A stretch of 34,290 nt of DNA, from positions 1 to 34,290 of the forward strand of contig JAITEE010000061.1 in the NCBI GenBank assembly GCA_031282205.1, given 5' to 3'. A program made the position numbers and the translations under genes. This DNA comes from Candidatus Methanovirga aequatorialis (lineage in GTDB: Archaea > Methanobacteriota > Methanobacteria > Methanobacteriales > Methanobacteriaceae). Shown here piece after piece: positions 18,034 through 26,888 of the stretch (within the stretch, counting starts at the first letter, position 1; every line of letters starts with the position of its first letter). The notes below the pieces were generated by a model that made no database searches, had not been told where the DNA came from, and saw nothing but the letters and a program-made list of their open reading frames with translations.

Positions 18034-18168
18034 TTATAGTCATCTTTGAAAAGTTTATCAATTTATAAAATATTAATATCCAATATAATCTATTTAAATT
18101 TAATTTTAGATAATTTTATAAGAAATAATTAAATTAATAATTGATAAACATTACCATTATCACTATAA
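18034..18168 (-). repeat. 135-bp MITE-like repeat, right copy
   Basis: Inverted partner of 14972-15106 (125/135 identical, ungapped). Read on the minus strand, it faces the larE-like gene in the same way that the left copy faces pstB, so both lie 5' of the nearest gene in the same relative orientation. The 3.2-kb segment between them holds exactly pstB, phoU and the larE-like gene. Confidence 0.85.
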
Positions 18169-18190
18169 TTACAAATATTTTTTATTCCAC

Positions 18191-18468
18191 TGAGTCGTGG
18201 CCAAAAGTCGTTTCACTAAAATTTTGAATTTCTCTATTTTAAATTTAATCGTTGGAATAACATTAAAATTTAATTTAAAGTTTTATTATAACTATATTAT
18301 TATAATTATGATAAATTCATGGATTAAATAAAATTTAAAGGGTAAATATTGGAACTTTAAAGGGTAAATATTGGAACTTTAAAGGGTAAATATTGGAACT
18401 TTAAAGAGTAAATATTGGAATTAAATTTAGCAAAATCTTTAAAAATTTAGACTTTTGTCCACCTCTCC
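18191..18468. repeat. Second dispersed element (TGAG-GTGG-CAAAA ends)
   Basis: The left end TGAGTCGTGGCCAAAAGTCG is matched in inverted form at the right end (15 of 20). The right end, TTTAAAAATTTAGACTTTTG and onward, matches the right end of the element at 26638-26746 at 27 of 30 positions, so both belong to one family. No transposase is encoded; the interior carries the 22-bp tandem repeat. Confidence 0.65.
18334..18421. repeat. 22-bp tandem repeat, four copies
   Basis: The unit begins TTTAAAGGGTAAATATTGGA and is repeated four times head to tail without spacers; the first three copies are identical and the last has two changes. Too short and without spacers for a CRISPR array. It lies about 145 bp past the 3' end of the AAA-ATPase/nuclease gene. 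Confidence 0.9.
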
Positions 18469-18565
18469 CACTATAAAAAAAACAAGTTTTTCTAAATTCA
18501 CTTCATGAACAAGTATTGATAGTTTAAATTAAAATTTAAACAGCAAATCATCAAAAAACATGTAA

Positions 18566-20203
18566 TTAGAGTCCATCCATCTTTTCTATAATGCACTTCA
18601 TATCCACTTTACTGCCGCCAATTTTCAACTTCACTTCTTTGATTGCAAGACAGATGATAACGATATCGTTTCCTTCATACCTATCCCAATATCTTTTTTC
18701 CTTTATTTGATTCAGTCCACTGCTTGCGAGTGTTTCAATATTCTTGTTTTTTTGTTGGGTGTACTTCACCTCCACTATAATTACATGACCTTTATTGTCA
18801 GAAAAAAAATGACGGCTATCCTCTTCAATGGCTATGTCCATTCTACCACTAAAAGTAGATACCTCTCCTTTAACTTCAAAATTTAAAGCCTTAATTGCAA
18901 AAAGAATGATGGACTGATAATATCTCCAATCCCTTATCTTAAGTTGATAGTGAATTTTGTTTATCTCCCCTTTTAAATACCCAACAAACAAGTCACATTT
19001 ACCCTCCCTAAGTTGAGTCAAGATTTCCTTTCTTTTAGATCTAAAATTATTTTCAGTTTTAGTGTAGAAGTTATCAAAAAGATTATCTGCCAATGATTCT
19101 TCAACCTCTAAGTTAGGTATTTTAAGAGTGTAAACAATTTTTTTGTCGATTGATTCTTTTTTACCGATTGTTAGGTATCCTGCCTGGAACATTAATGGAA
19201 TTTGTTTAAGATTTTCAATATCAAAGGTATTGAAATCAGACTTAGATCTGATTATTGGACTATAAATCTCACCTACATCAAAATCTTCCTTGAATATTTT
19301 AACTAAAAAGTTTGGTGTTCCTGATTCAAACCAATAGTTGTTAAAATCGTTATCATCGAAAAAATTCATGATAGAAAACGGGTTATATAAAAAATTCTTA
19401 CCATCCCATGAGTAACCATCGTAATACTTCTTAACATCACAAAGTGTTTCTTCATAACTCCTATCTTTCAAATCGGAGTAATGACCAATAAATTTCTTAA
19501 AGTACTTCTCAAGTTCTTCTTGAGTGTAACCACAAATAGTGGAATAATCCTCATTTAAAGTTAAATCCTTTAAATTATTGAGTTCAGAGAATACCGATAC
19601 CTTAGAGAACTTACTAATACCCGTTATAAAAACGAACTCAAGAGAAGAACTCATACTTTTTAATGTTCCATAAAAATCTTTTAATGATTTTTGAATGTCT
19701 GTAGCTATTTCTTTATTGTCCATGTTATCTAATATCGGTTTATCATATTCATCAATTAAGACAACGACATTTTTTTTATTGAGTAGTTGAACTTCCTCTA
19801 TCAACTCACTTAATTTATCATTAGAATATTTAGCCTCAAGTTTAATGGAAAAATTCTTAGCAACTCTGTCTAAATAAAAATTCAATGACTCTTCAAATAT
19901 CTCAGGAGATTGTGCCTTCGGCTTATTCAAATCCAAATGTATTACTGGATACGTTTTGCCCCAATCCCAATTATCATAGACATAAAAACCCTCAAACAAC
20001 TCCCTATTACCCTCAAACAACTCTTTTAATGTGCTCAATAACAACGACTTACCAAACCTTCTTGGACGAGACAAAAAATAATATGTTCCATTAAGATCCC
20101 TTATTCTTTTTATCATCTCTGTTTTATCGACATAAATCTTATTTTTCTTTATTAATTTTTTGAAGTCATGTTCATCGATCGATAATTCTTCATTAATGTT
20201 CAT
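18566..20203 (-). CDS. AAA-ATPase-like / PD-(D/E)XK nuclease family protein
   Basis: Member of a large family with an N-terminal AAA-like ATPase and a C-terminal PD-(D/E)XK nuclease-like domain, common in gut anaerobes and methanogens, whose role is unknown. The start DEHDFKKLIKKNKIYVDKTEMI, the P loop RPRRFGKS (residues 47-53), Walker B VVVLIDEYDKP (about 146-156) and ITGISKFSKVS are typical. At the C terminus GRMDIAIE (Asp456), VIIVEVKY (Glu478, Lys480) and GLNQIKEKRYWD form the nuclease-fold signature. All key residues are present, so it looks intact at 545 aa. Its ribosome binding site is weak. It stands alone near repeats, in keeping with the mobile, multi-copy habit of the family. Confidence 0.85.
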   Translation of the reverse strand: MNINEELSIDEHDFKKLIKKNKIYVDKTEMIKRIRDLNGTYYFLSRPRRFGKSLLLSTLKELFEGNRELFEGFYVYDNWDWGKTYPVIHLDLNKPKAQSPEIFEESLNFYLDRVAKNFSIKLEAKYSNDKLSELIEEVQLLNKKNVVVLIDEYDKPILDNMDNKEIATDIQKSLKDFYGTLKSMSSSLEFVFITGISKFSKVSVFSELNNLKDLTLNEDYSTICGYTQEELEKYFKKFIGHYSDLKDRSYEETLCDVKKYYDGYSWDGKNFLYNPFSIMNFFDDNDFNNYWFESGTPNFLVKIFKEDFDVGEIYSPIIRSKSDFNTFDIENLKQIPLMFQAGYLTIGKKESIDKKIVYTLKIPNLEVEESLADNLFDNFYTKTENNFRSKRKEILTQLREGKCDLFVGYLKGEINKIHYQLKIRDWRYYQSIILFAIKALNFEVKGEVSTFSGRMDIAIEEDSRHFFSDNKGHVIIVEVKYTQQKNKNIETLASSGLNQIKEKRYWDRYEGNDIVIICLAIKEVKLKIGGSKVDMKCIIEKMDGL

Positions 20204-20261
20204 TTTAACAATTCCACATATTTAATCAAGTTATAGTGATTTTTAAGACTCTAAATTAGTA

Positions 20262-20900
20262 TTATATTAAGTTTTTAATGTAGTTTAAAACTTCAATGGC
20301 GTCTTGTTTTTTAATGTCAACTCCTGTTTTTAGAAACTCTTTTAATCGATTTTTAGTTTTTAAGTCTATATCAACCCTATCAAGTACTGTTGGATAACTT
20401 CTTTTGGGATAATGTATGGATTTGGCAACAGTTAATATTCGCTTTTTTTCATTGTTGGTTATAATATTTTCTTTTTCTGCCTGATTTAAATTATATTCAA
20501 TGTTTACATAAGGAACGGATAAAGGAATATAATCATTTGATGTGAAAGCAAGAGCAACATCATCATCAGATTCAATGTTTCCATTTGCATACTGTTGGTA
20601 TATGTAACCTATTCCTATCATTCCTAAGCCATCCAATTCTGCTGCTCTAAGAGCACCCATACTACTTCCGCCTACAACAACTATTTGATTATCAATCGCT
20701 CTAAGAATTTCTTTATGGGAGACCGCTGGACTTTGATGGAAAACACCATCAATAAGACCAATAATGTCTGGATTTTCATACATCACATTGAGTATGTCAT
20801 TTCTTTTAGCTGGTGGTCTATAGTCAGCATGTAATATTTTTTGTGCTTCCTTGATTGATAAAGAAGGACCCATAAAAACTATTATTTTCTTATTACACAT
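20262..20900 (-). CDS. tfuA: TfuA-like protein, McrA glycine thioamidation partner
   Basis: TfuA works with YcaO to install the thioglycine in McrA, the methyl-coenzyme M reductase alpha subunit; it is thought to recruit or deliver the sulfur source. The 212-residue protein starts IIVFMGPSLSIKEAQKIL, followed by PDIIGLIDGVFHQSPAVSHKEIL and VVVGGSSMGALRAAEL, the core TfuA pattern. It lies 75 nt after ycaO on the same strand, which is the usual methanogen order and the main support for the McrA role. Weak ribosome binding site. Confidence 0.92.
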   Translation of the reverse strand: MCNKKIIVFMGPSLSIKEAQKILHADYRPPAKRNDILNVMYENPDIIGLIDGVFHQSPAVSHKEILRAIDNQIVVVGGSSMGALRAAELDGLGMIGIGYIYQQYANGNIESDDDVALAFTSNDYIPLSVPYVNIEYNLNQAEKENIITNNEKKRILTVAKSIHYPKRSYPTVLDRVDIDLKTKNRLKEFLKTGVDIKKQDAIEVLNYIKNLI

Positions 20901-20975
20901 TTAAATCCCATCGTATCCATTCTGGAAAAGTTTATCATTTCATGAATGTTGATACTCAATGTTGTTTATTTAAAT

Positions 20976-22190
20976 TCAATTTAAATTGTTAACTCTATTT
21001 TCATATTCAAATGCTCTCTTTCCAACTCTATCAGAATCAACACTATAAAGTTCTGCCCCTGGAATAATCATCCTTACAACACTAACCCCAATTTCTTTTC
21101 TTGTTAAATCTACGAATAGAACCTTATCTAAAGAGGCCTTTTTAAGTTCTCCTATAGACGTTTCAATATTGTTCTTCAATGATTTTGAACTTTTATCTTT
21201 AATATCATTGATGTTAATCTTCTCATCGTCATGTTGGAAGTAATGTCTATTAATCTTCTTCATGCGTTCATAACCAGCTTTTCGCATGAAATCTGCTCGT
21301 GTTGTATCCTCACGAGTTCCATGAATTTGAGTAACCCTACTCTGAGCAACTTCTGTTAAAGCACGTAAAACAGCTATTTCTGGGTTTAAATGAGTTCCAA
21401 CACCTAGAGTAAGAAGGGCAGGATCTTTTAAAAGTTTATCATCAGAACTTGCAGCTATCGTAGGAATATTAACATCAGCAGTTAAATCCATTAATTTAAT
21501 TTCTATATTTGAATTTGTGAACTTTTCAAGCATCTCATCTATTAAAGGATTTTTAAAATCATTCAACTCAACTTCTTTATTATTAAGTCTAGTTAATTCA
21601 AATATACTCCATGCGTCTCTTTCAACCACTTCAAATATTCCATGAAGAACAGCTTCTTCAAGAACATTGCCTGATGCAAGACCGTTAGTATTGGATCTGA
21701 ATAATTTAAAAGATGATGAGCTTGAATATGGGTGAAAAACACTGTTGGAAGGGACGTGATACTTTTTCCCACTATTTATTTCAGTGGACTCAACCCATTC
21801 AACTTCATCGATATCATAATCTACTTTAGGAACATTTAAGTTGTTGAGTTCAATAGGATTTTCAATTTTTTGATAGGCTTCTTTAATAATTTTTTCATTA
21901 TCAATATTCTGTTTTTCAGCTGAATATCTTTCAAAGCCTTCCATCATGGCAGATGCTTTTGCTTGGATTTTTGTAGCACCTTTCCCAGAGTAAACACTAA
22001 CTCCACCTTCTTGTGCAGTTGGTCTAATAGCTGAGAAGACTGGAATTCCAACAGAATCTAAATGAGTAATATCGCTTATACGAGTTATTCCAGCTATTTT
22101 CAACTTTTCCTCATAATTCTCAATTGTTTCTTCTGGATTGACGGTTCTAAAACTACCATCAAAATACTTCACATAAGATTCATTAAACAT
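20976..22190 (-). CDS. ycaO: YcaO, McrA glycine thioamidation ATPase (methanogenesis marker 1)
   Basis: YcaO proteins use ATP to activate a peptide backbone amide; in methanogens the YcaO/TfuA pair converts Gly of McrA to thioglycine. The 404-residue sequence carries KAKASAMMEGFERYSAE-like features (KASAMMEGFERYSAEKQN), FEVVERDAWSIFELTRLNN and RALTEVAQSRVTQIHGTREDTTRAD, the family's nucleotide and magnesium binding regions. It lacks the proline-rich end of cyclodehydratase YcaOs, as expected for thioamidating members. It is followed directly by tfuA. ATG start; no strong TATA box seen in the 221-bp upstream gap. Confidence 0.93.
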   Translation of the reverse strand: MFNESYVKYFDGSFRTVNPEETIENYEEKLKIAGITRISDITHLDSVGIPVFSAIRPTAQEGGVSVYSGKGATKIQAKASAMMEGFERYSAEKQNIDNEKIIKEAYQKIENPIELNNLNVPKVDYDIDEVEWVESTEINSGKKYHVPSNSVFHPYSSSSSFKLFRSNTNGLASGNVLEEAVLHGIFEVVERDAWSIFELTRLNNKEVELNDFKNPLIDEMLEKFTNSNIEIKLMDLTADVNIPTIAASSDDKLLKDPALLTLGVGTHLNPEIAVLRALTEVAQSRVTQIHGTREDTTRADFMRKAGYERMKKINRHYFQHDDEKININDIKDKSSKSLKNNIETSIGELKKASLDKVLFVDLTRKEIGVSVVRMIIPGAELYSVDSDRVGKRAFEYENRVNNLN

Positions 22191-22412
22191 TTAGTTCACT
22201 TAAATAATTAAAATAATAATTATAGTTTAAAACCAATTTAAACTGATTAATAACCATTATCAATTTTAAATATAAAAGAATGATATAGATTATTTTTTAA
22301 ATAATGGTATCATTTACAATAAAATGTAAATTCTGCTGATAATATAACTTTCCCTTTTGCAAAAATTAAGTTTTAGACTAATATAACAACCACCATCAAA
22401 AAAATACGAATA

Positions 22413-23069
22413 TCAGCTACCGACAATTAATTTTGCAAGGAATATCAAAACATCGTTCATTGAAGTCATAGATATATAAACCAATCCTCCAGCTATTCCA
22501 GCTGTAATAAACCATACTATTGGATCCCATCTAAAAACTTTGGCTCCATCTAAAACAGACACTGGGATTAAGTTAAAGAGTGCTAACCAAGCATTAACAG
22601 AGAAACCTAACATACACATATCCAACAAAATTTGATTTCCACCAAAGTTAAGCAAAGATGGATTGGTTAAAATAAATGCTCCCAAGATCAGAAATATTAT
22701 GCTTAATATAACGTTAGTTATAGGACCTACAATGGATATTATTCCATTTATCCTATCGGTTACATAAGTCCCATAGATATGAACTGCACCTGGAGCTGCA
22801 AACATGAATCCTATCATTGGACTTATCAATGAAAGTATCAAGCCAGGAATCCATTTCTTAAATTCCGCCTGATAGTTGTAGTGTAAAGCTGCAAACTTAT
22901 GTGCCAACTCATGAAATATAAATCCAAATCCTGCACCAACCATGACAATAGGAAGAACGTTAACTGCCTGGTTTATATCTGCCCTTGAATATAAGATTGA
23001 AAATGCGATTGAAATCACAAAGAAGGATAGAATAATATCCGCTATTTCATCAAAACTAAATCTAAACAT
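22413..23069 (-). CDS. M50-family (site-2-protease-like) membrane metalloprotease
   Basis: Membrane-embedded zinc protease related to site-2 protease/SpoIVFB. HELAH at residues 53-57 supplies the zinc histidines and the catalytic Glu, and NLIPVSVLDGAKVF supplies the third ligand (Asp174). Hydrophobic stretches near 10-30, 35-55, 75-95, 110-135, 148-170 and 185-205 suggest about six transmembrane segments. At 218 aa with no PDZ or CBS domain it is a minimal member. It starts 62 nt after nifN on the same strand and could be read through from the nif cluster, but nothing in the sequence links it to nitrogen fixation. Substrate unknown. Confidence 0.85.
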   Translation of the reverse strand: MFRFSFDEIADIILSFFVISIAFSILYSRADINQAVNVLPIVMVGAGFGFIFHELAHKFAALHYNYQAEFKKWIPGLILSLISPMIGFMFAAPGAVHIYGTYVTDRINGIISIVGPITNVILSIIFLILGAFILTNPSLLNFGGNQILLDMCMLGFSVNAWLALFNLIPVSVLDGAKVFRWDPIVWFITAGIAGGLVYISMTSMNDVLIFLAKLIVGS

Positions 23070-23131
23070 GTTATCAATTTATGTCTTTTTTAGTTAATAA
23101 ATTTTTTCATTACCCAACACTTTAAATTTTC

Positions 23132-24574
23132 TTATGATTCAAGTAAAAACTCATCGAAACCTTGGGGATCAAATGAAAGTTCTTTATTTTCAACCTTGTA
23201 TCCCTCTTCATCATAGTAAAAGTCAAGAATCATGTTTGTTATAGCATCAACAAAATTTATCCCTCCATTGTAACCAATAAAACTTATTCTTTGAGCCCCA
23301 ATTCTATCAAATATTGGAAAACCAACTCTAAATAGTGGAATACGAAATTTATCTGCAATTGATGCTCCATAAGAGTTACCTATAATTATATCCACAGGAT
23401 TGTCCTCCAAAACTTTTTCAAAATCATGAAGATCTTTATTCTCAAGAGCTATTGGCTTGTAACCCATATCCTCATCTAACTCATTTAAATCTTCCTTGAA
23501 TCGTGAACTTTCACTTCCAACACAAAAAATTTTAGGAATCATACCCATTTCATAAGTAAATCTTGCCATAGCTATTACCATATCGACATCGCCAAAAATA
23601 GCCACCTTTCTTCTGTAGTTATAAGCATGAGCGTCTACCAAAACGTCACTGAGTCTGCCACGATCTCTTATAATTTTGTCTGGAATATCAATACCCATTG
23701 CATTACATACGTTGTTAATAAAAATATCCGTATTCCTTAGTCCAACAGGCATAAGTCCTGAGATTGCTTTAACATCAAATATTTTTTCAAGATATTTGGC
23801 TCCAGAATCATTATGTTTAGTTACCGAAATTGTAGCATTTGAATTGGCTGTATCTTCCAGTTCTTCTAAACTTGTCCCAAATTTATGAAGTTCTAATGTT
23901 TCTTCACTTAAAGGAGCATCAAGATTTTCTGATGTGTCAGTTAGCAATATAGATCCAACATTTAAATCGTTCATCATCTCCTTGATCTCAACTACGTTTG
24001 AAGGTGAAAGGTTACCTAAAATTATGTTTATTTTATTGTTAGGAACTGATTTTCTTGCAAAATACTCAACCAAAGATAAAATAGCTTTATCGTATCCTTC
24101 AACATGTGAACCAGCATAACTTGGTGTTGGAATAGACACCATTGCAGGTAAGTCTTCGCCAATGTTAACATCTTCAAATTTCCTAATTATCCCCTCAACA
24201 TCGTCTCCAATGGTTTCAGTCAAACAGCTACTCATTACTCCAATCATTTCTGGATTTTGCTTCTCTGAAATATTTTTAAGGGCCTTTAATAGGTTCATTT
24301 CCCCTCCATAAATTACAGTTTTTTCATTTAAAGACGTTGAGGCAACTTCAATAGGTTCTCTAAAGTGCCTAATCAACTGAAAACGCATATATGTTGCACA
24401 ACCCTGAGAACCATGAATCAGTGGCATAACATTTTTTAAACCCATCATAGCCTGAACAGCCCCCATTGGTTGGCACATTCTTGTAGGATTTACAACCACA
24501 AATTCCTTATCATGACACTCTCCATCCATTGAATTTTCTCTAATTTTAATTTCATCATATTTTAAGTTGTTCAT
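23132..24574 (-). CDS. nifN: Nitrogenase cofactor scaffold subunit NifN
   Basis: With NifE it forms the scaffold on which the NifB product is matured to the FeMo cofactor. The 480-residue sequence is NifK-like, with [14 protein letters not shown] (Cys34), [15 protein letters not shown] (Cys59) and [15 protein letters not shown] (Cys117) as potential cluster ligands, then [14 protein letters not shown]. The position directly after nifE and the divergence from the nifK here identify it as NifN. ATG with AAGGTG 6 nt upstream. Second gene of a nifE-nifN pair separated by 77 nt. Confidence 0.92.
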   Translation of the reverse strand: MNNLKYDEIKIRENSMDGECHDKEFVVVNPTRMCQPMGAVQAMMGLKNVMPLIHGSQGCATYMRFQLIRHFREPIEVASTSLNEKTVIYGGEMNLLKALKNISEKQNPEMIGVMSSCLTETIGDDVEGIIRKFEDVNIGEDLPAMVSIPTPSYAGSHVEGYDKAILSLVEYFARKSVPNNKINIILGNLSPSNVVEIKEMMNDLNVGSILLTDTSENLDAPLSEETLELHKFGTSLEELEDTANSNATISVTKHNDSGAKYLEKIFDVKAISGLMPVGLRNTDIFINNVCNAMGIDIPDKIIRDRGRLSDVLVDAHAYNYRRKVAIFGDVDMVIAMARFTYEMGMIPKIFCVGSESSRFKEDLNELDEDMGYKPIALENKDLHDFEKVLEDNPVDIIIGNSYGASIADKFRIPLFRVGFPIFDRIGAQRISFIGYNGGINFVDAITNMILDFYYDEEGYKVENKELSFDPQGFDEFLLES

Positions 24575-24651
24575 TAGTTCACCTTTAAATCTGTAATAAC
24601 ACGTAGTCAGTAAAATCCCTGACCAAACTTTTCCCTAAAAAATTGAGTCAC

Positions 24652-26118
24652 CTAAGTTTGTTTATTATATTCCGATTTCTCGAAGAGAAATCCTTTTTGA
24701 TCAAACTTTTTTCTAAAAAGTTTGGGGGAAGGTTTAACCGCGTTCCAAACGTTGGTTGACACCGCAGCATCAACTTCTTTTGCAAATTCTAAAAACCCTT
24801 TAAATCCTGCGAATGCCGATATTCTGTCATGATTAAAGTCACAGAACCCAATTTTAAGTTTCAGTGCTATATATTTTTCTTTTGCTCCAGAAATAAGTAA
24901 ATTTGGCTTGTATTTCTTTAAAAGTTTCATTAATTCATTTGAATTAGCATCATCGACAACGATGGTTCCTTTTTTAACGGTTTCCATGATCCTTTCATAG
25001 TCCTCTTTCATACCATTTTTAGTCCCAGACAGTATAACCTCCATTCCTAGTTCTTCAAATGCTCGAACTAAAGACCATGATTTATTGCCTCCAGCGTATA
25101 AAGCGACTGTTTTACCTTTTAAACGGTCCCTATATTCTTTTAACTCTTCATCAAGATTTTTTGTCATGTTCTCTATTAAAACGTCTGCCTTTGTTTTCAT
25201 CTCATCGTCATCAAAAAACTCAACAATTTCCGTTATTGAACTTATTGTACTTGAGATCCCAAAGAAGTTAACTTTCAACGAGGGAGTACCATATTTTCTT
25301 TCCATTTTTTTAGCTAGGTAGTTGGATGATTTTTGACATTGAACTACGTTTAGCTTGGCATGATGTGCCTTGGCTATATCCTCAATTTTGGAGTCTCCTG
25401 TAATTGCAGTTATAATATTCAACCCTAAATACTCTAAAAGTGGTCTAATGCCCCATAAATCACCTGCAACATTAAATTCTCCAACGATGTTGATGTCACG
25501 GGCAGTTGGATTCTCATAAGTGGATGTTCCTATTACGTGATCTAACAGTGCGTCACATCCAATCCAATGCCCTTTAGTTTTGTTATGGTTTTGAAATCCT
25601 TCAGATTCTACAGGTATTGTTCTACAATTAGTCAACTTTTCTGCTTGTTTACATACACTTTTTATATCATCACCAATTACACCTGATACACATGTGGCAT
25701 AAACAAAAATAGCTCCAGGGTTATGTAATCTATGGAGATCTATTATTGAGTTGTATAATTTCTGTTCGCCTCCAAAAACAATTTCTTTTTCAGTTAAATC
25801 TGATGAACATCCTTGCTTATATAACTTAGATCCAGAGGATTTGCTTCCTCTTATATCCCACGTACATGAAGCACATCCAATAGGACCATGTACAAGATGT
25901 AACGCATCGGTTATTGGCATGAGAACAATTCTCGCACCACCAAAAACACAGGTTCTTTGTGTTACCGTTCCAGGTATTCCTGGTGTATCACATTGAGGAA
26001 GGGATAAACTTCCTGTTTTAACACATATATGACTTTCACGGGATTTGAAAGTATCTATGATCGGTTCAATTGGTTTTTGTTCGACCATGTTGCTTTTTTC
26101 TGTAATTTCTTCTTTCAT
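24652..26118 (-). CDS. nifE: Nitrogenase cofactor scaffold subunit NifE
   Basis: NifD-like subunit of the NifEN scaffold. Potential cluster cysteines are Cys57 (TQRTCVFGGAR), Cys82 (LVHGPIGCASCTWDIRG) and Cys143 (YATCVSGVIGDD); a further Cys is in LNVVQCQKSSNYLAKK, matching the cofactor-ligand region of NifD. The HSYENGPY-type His loop of NifD is absent (here GFCDFNHDRISAFAGF), as expected for NifE. The track starts at a GTG; AAGAAGTGA before the ATG at 26118 supports the shorter start (488 aa). It is separated from nifK by a small gene and two long gaps, so it probably has its own promoter. Confidence 0.93.
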   Translation of the reverse strand: MKEEITEKSNMVEQKPIEPIIDTFKSRESHICVKTGSLSLPQCDTPGIPGTVTQRTCVFGGARIVLMPITDALHLVHGPIGCASCTWDIRGSKSSGSKLYKQGCSSDLTEKEIVFGGEQKLYNSIIDLHRLHNPGAIFVYATCVSGVIGDDIKSVCKQAEKLTNCRTIPVESEGFQNHNKTKGHWIGCDALLDHVIGTSTYENPTARDINIVGEFNVAGDLWGIRPLLEYLGLNIITAITGDSKIEDIAKAHHAKLNVVQCQKSSNYLAKKMERKYGTPSLKVNFFGISSTISSITEIVEFFDDDEMKTKADVLIENMTKNLDEELKEYRDRLKGKTVALYAGGNKSWSLVRAFEELGMEVILSGTKNGMKEDYERIMETVKKGTIVVDDANSNELMKLLKKYKPNLLISGAKEKYIALKLKIGFCDFNHDRISAFAGFKGFLEFAKEVDAAVSTNVWNAVKPSPKLFRKKFDQKGFLFEKSEYNKQT

Positions 26119-26171
26119 ATTTTTCACTTCTTATTAATCCTTTCTATCGTGGATGTTTTTGAGTGAACAAA

Positions 26172-26180
26172 CTTTATATG
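26172..26180 (-). promoter_or_regulatory. Possible TATA box of nifE-nifN
   Basis: CATATAAAG on the minus strand, about 55-60 nt before the nifE ATG, would give a leader of roughly 30 nt. It is the best candidate in this gap but not a strong match. Confidence 0.35.
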
Positions 26181-26220
26181 TTTTAAACAAACTTTTTAGA
26201 ATGATTTTAAATTAAAAATT

Positions 26221-26248
26221 AAACTATAATGGAATAACTACAATGGAA
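26221..26248. repeat. 14-bp tandem repeat upstream of nifE
   Basis: AACTATAATGGAAT is followed directly by AACTACAATGGAAT (13 of 14 identical). It lies about 45 bp upstream of the candidate nifE TATA box, a position used by archaeal activators, but low complexity makes chance possible. Confidence 0.6.
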
Positions 26249-26290
26249 TGAAGAATATTTGTAATTATTCACTTGATTTTAAAATATTAT

Positions 26291-26330
26291 TTTTAATTAG
26301 TTTTTGTTAATTTTAATTAGTTTTTGTTAA
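26291..26330. repeat. 20-bp tandem repeat, two perfect copies
   Basis: TTTTAATTAGTTTTTGTTAA occurs twice in perfect tandem, followed by a degenerate third copy, in the nifE upstream gap. No function apparent. Confidence 0.8.
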
Positions 26331-26637
26331 TTTTTATTAATTTCTATTTAAATCTTATTTAATTATTAAAATAATCATTAAAATACTTTTATTTTTAAAA
26401 ATATTAGTTATAATCTCTTTAATTAAAAACTTAATATTCATAATAAATTATTAAAAATATTTTAAAAATTTTATTACCTACAAACACTATTTAATGCACT
26501 ACAATAAACCAATAGATGGACAAGCCAATTTTAGTAGAAAACAATTATATACACAAGTTCAAGTGGTGTTATTAAGTAAAATAAAAAAATTAATAGGTTG
26601 TAAGTGGTCAATAAAATCAACAAGATATTAATCAATA

Positions 26638-26746
26638 TGAGATGTGGTCAAAACTAATTTTTTTAAGAAAAAATTTTCTTATTTTCTAAATTAAAGAATT
26701 TTTAGAGCTTTTTAATTTTAAAATTTAGATTTTTGTCCACATCTCA
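26638..26746. repeat. 109-bp element with inverted ends, same family as 18191
   Basis: TGAGATGTGGTCAAAA at the left is repeated in inverted form at the right (15 of 16), and the right 30 bases match the right end of the element at 18191-18468 at 27 positions. The interior has no coding capacity. It lies downstream of the CMD-family gene. The rest of the 770-bp gap between nifE and that gene holds only AT-rich sequence and the tandem repeats listed. Confidence 0.7.
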
Positions 26747-26888
26747 ATATTTAAAAAAAAATATAATCAATCCATAGATTAAAGAAATAAAAGAAAACTA
26801 TGATTAAAAAAATGAAAGAAAGAGTGGTTATTAGAACAACGACATCAAACGATTTGATGTTTAACCATGGTAAAGATATCATCTTTGT

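Noticed and set aside
18334-18421. Tandem repeats considered as a CRISPR array
   Set aside because: Repeats are 22 bp, abut without spacers, and there are no cas genes nearby.
20231-20240. TTATAGTGAT, identical to the end of the 135-bp repeat
   Set aside because: Only 10 bp match and the following bases differ; likely by chance in such AT-rich DNA.
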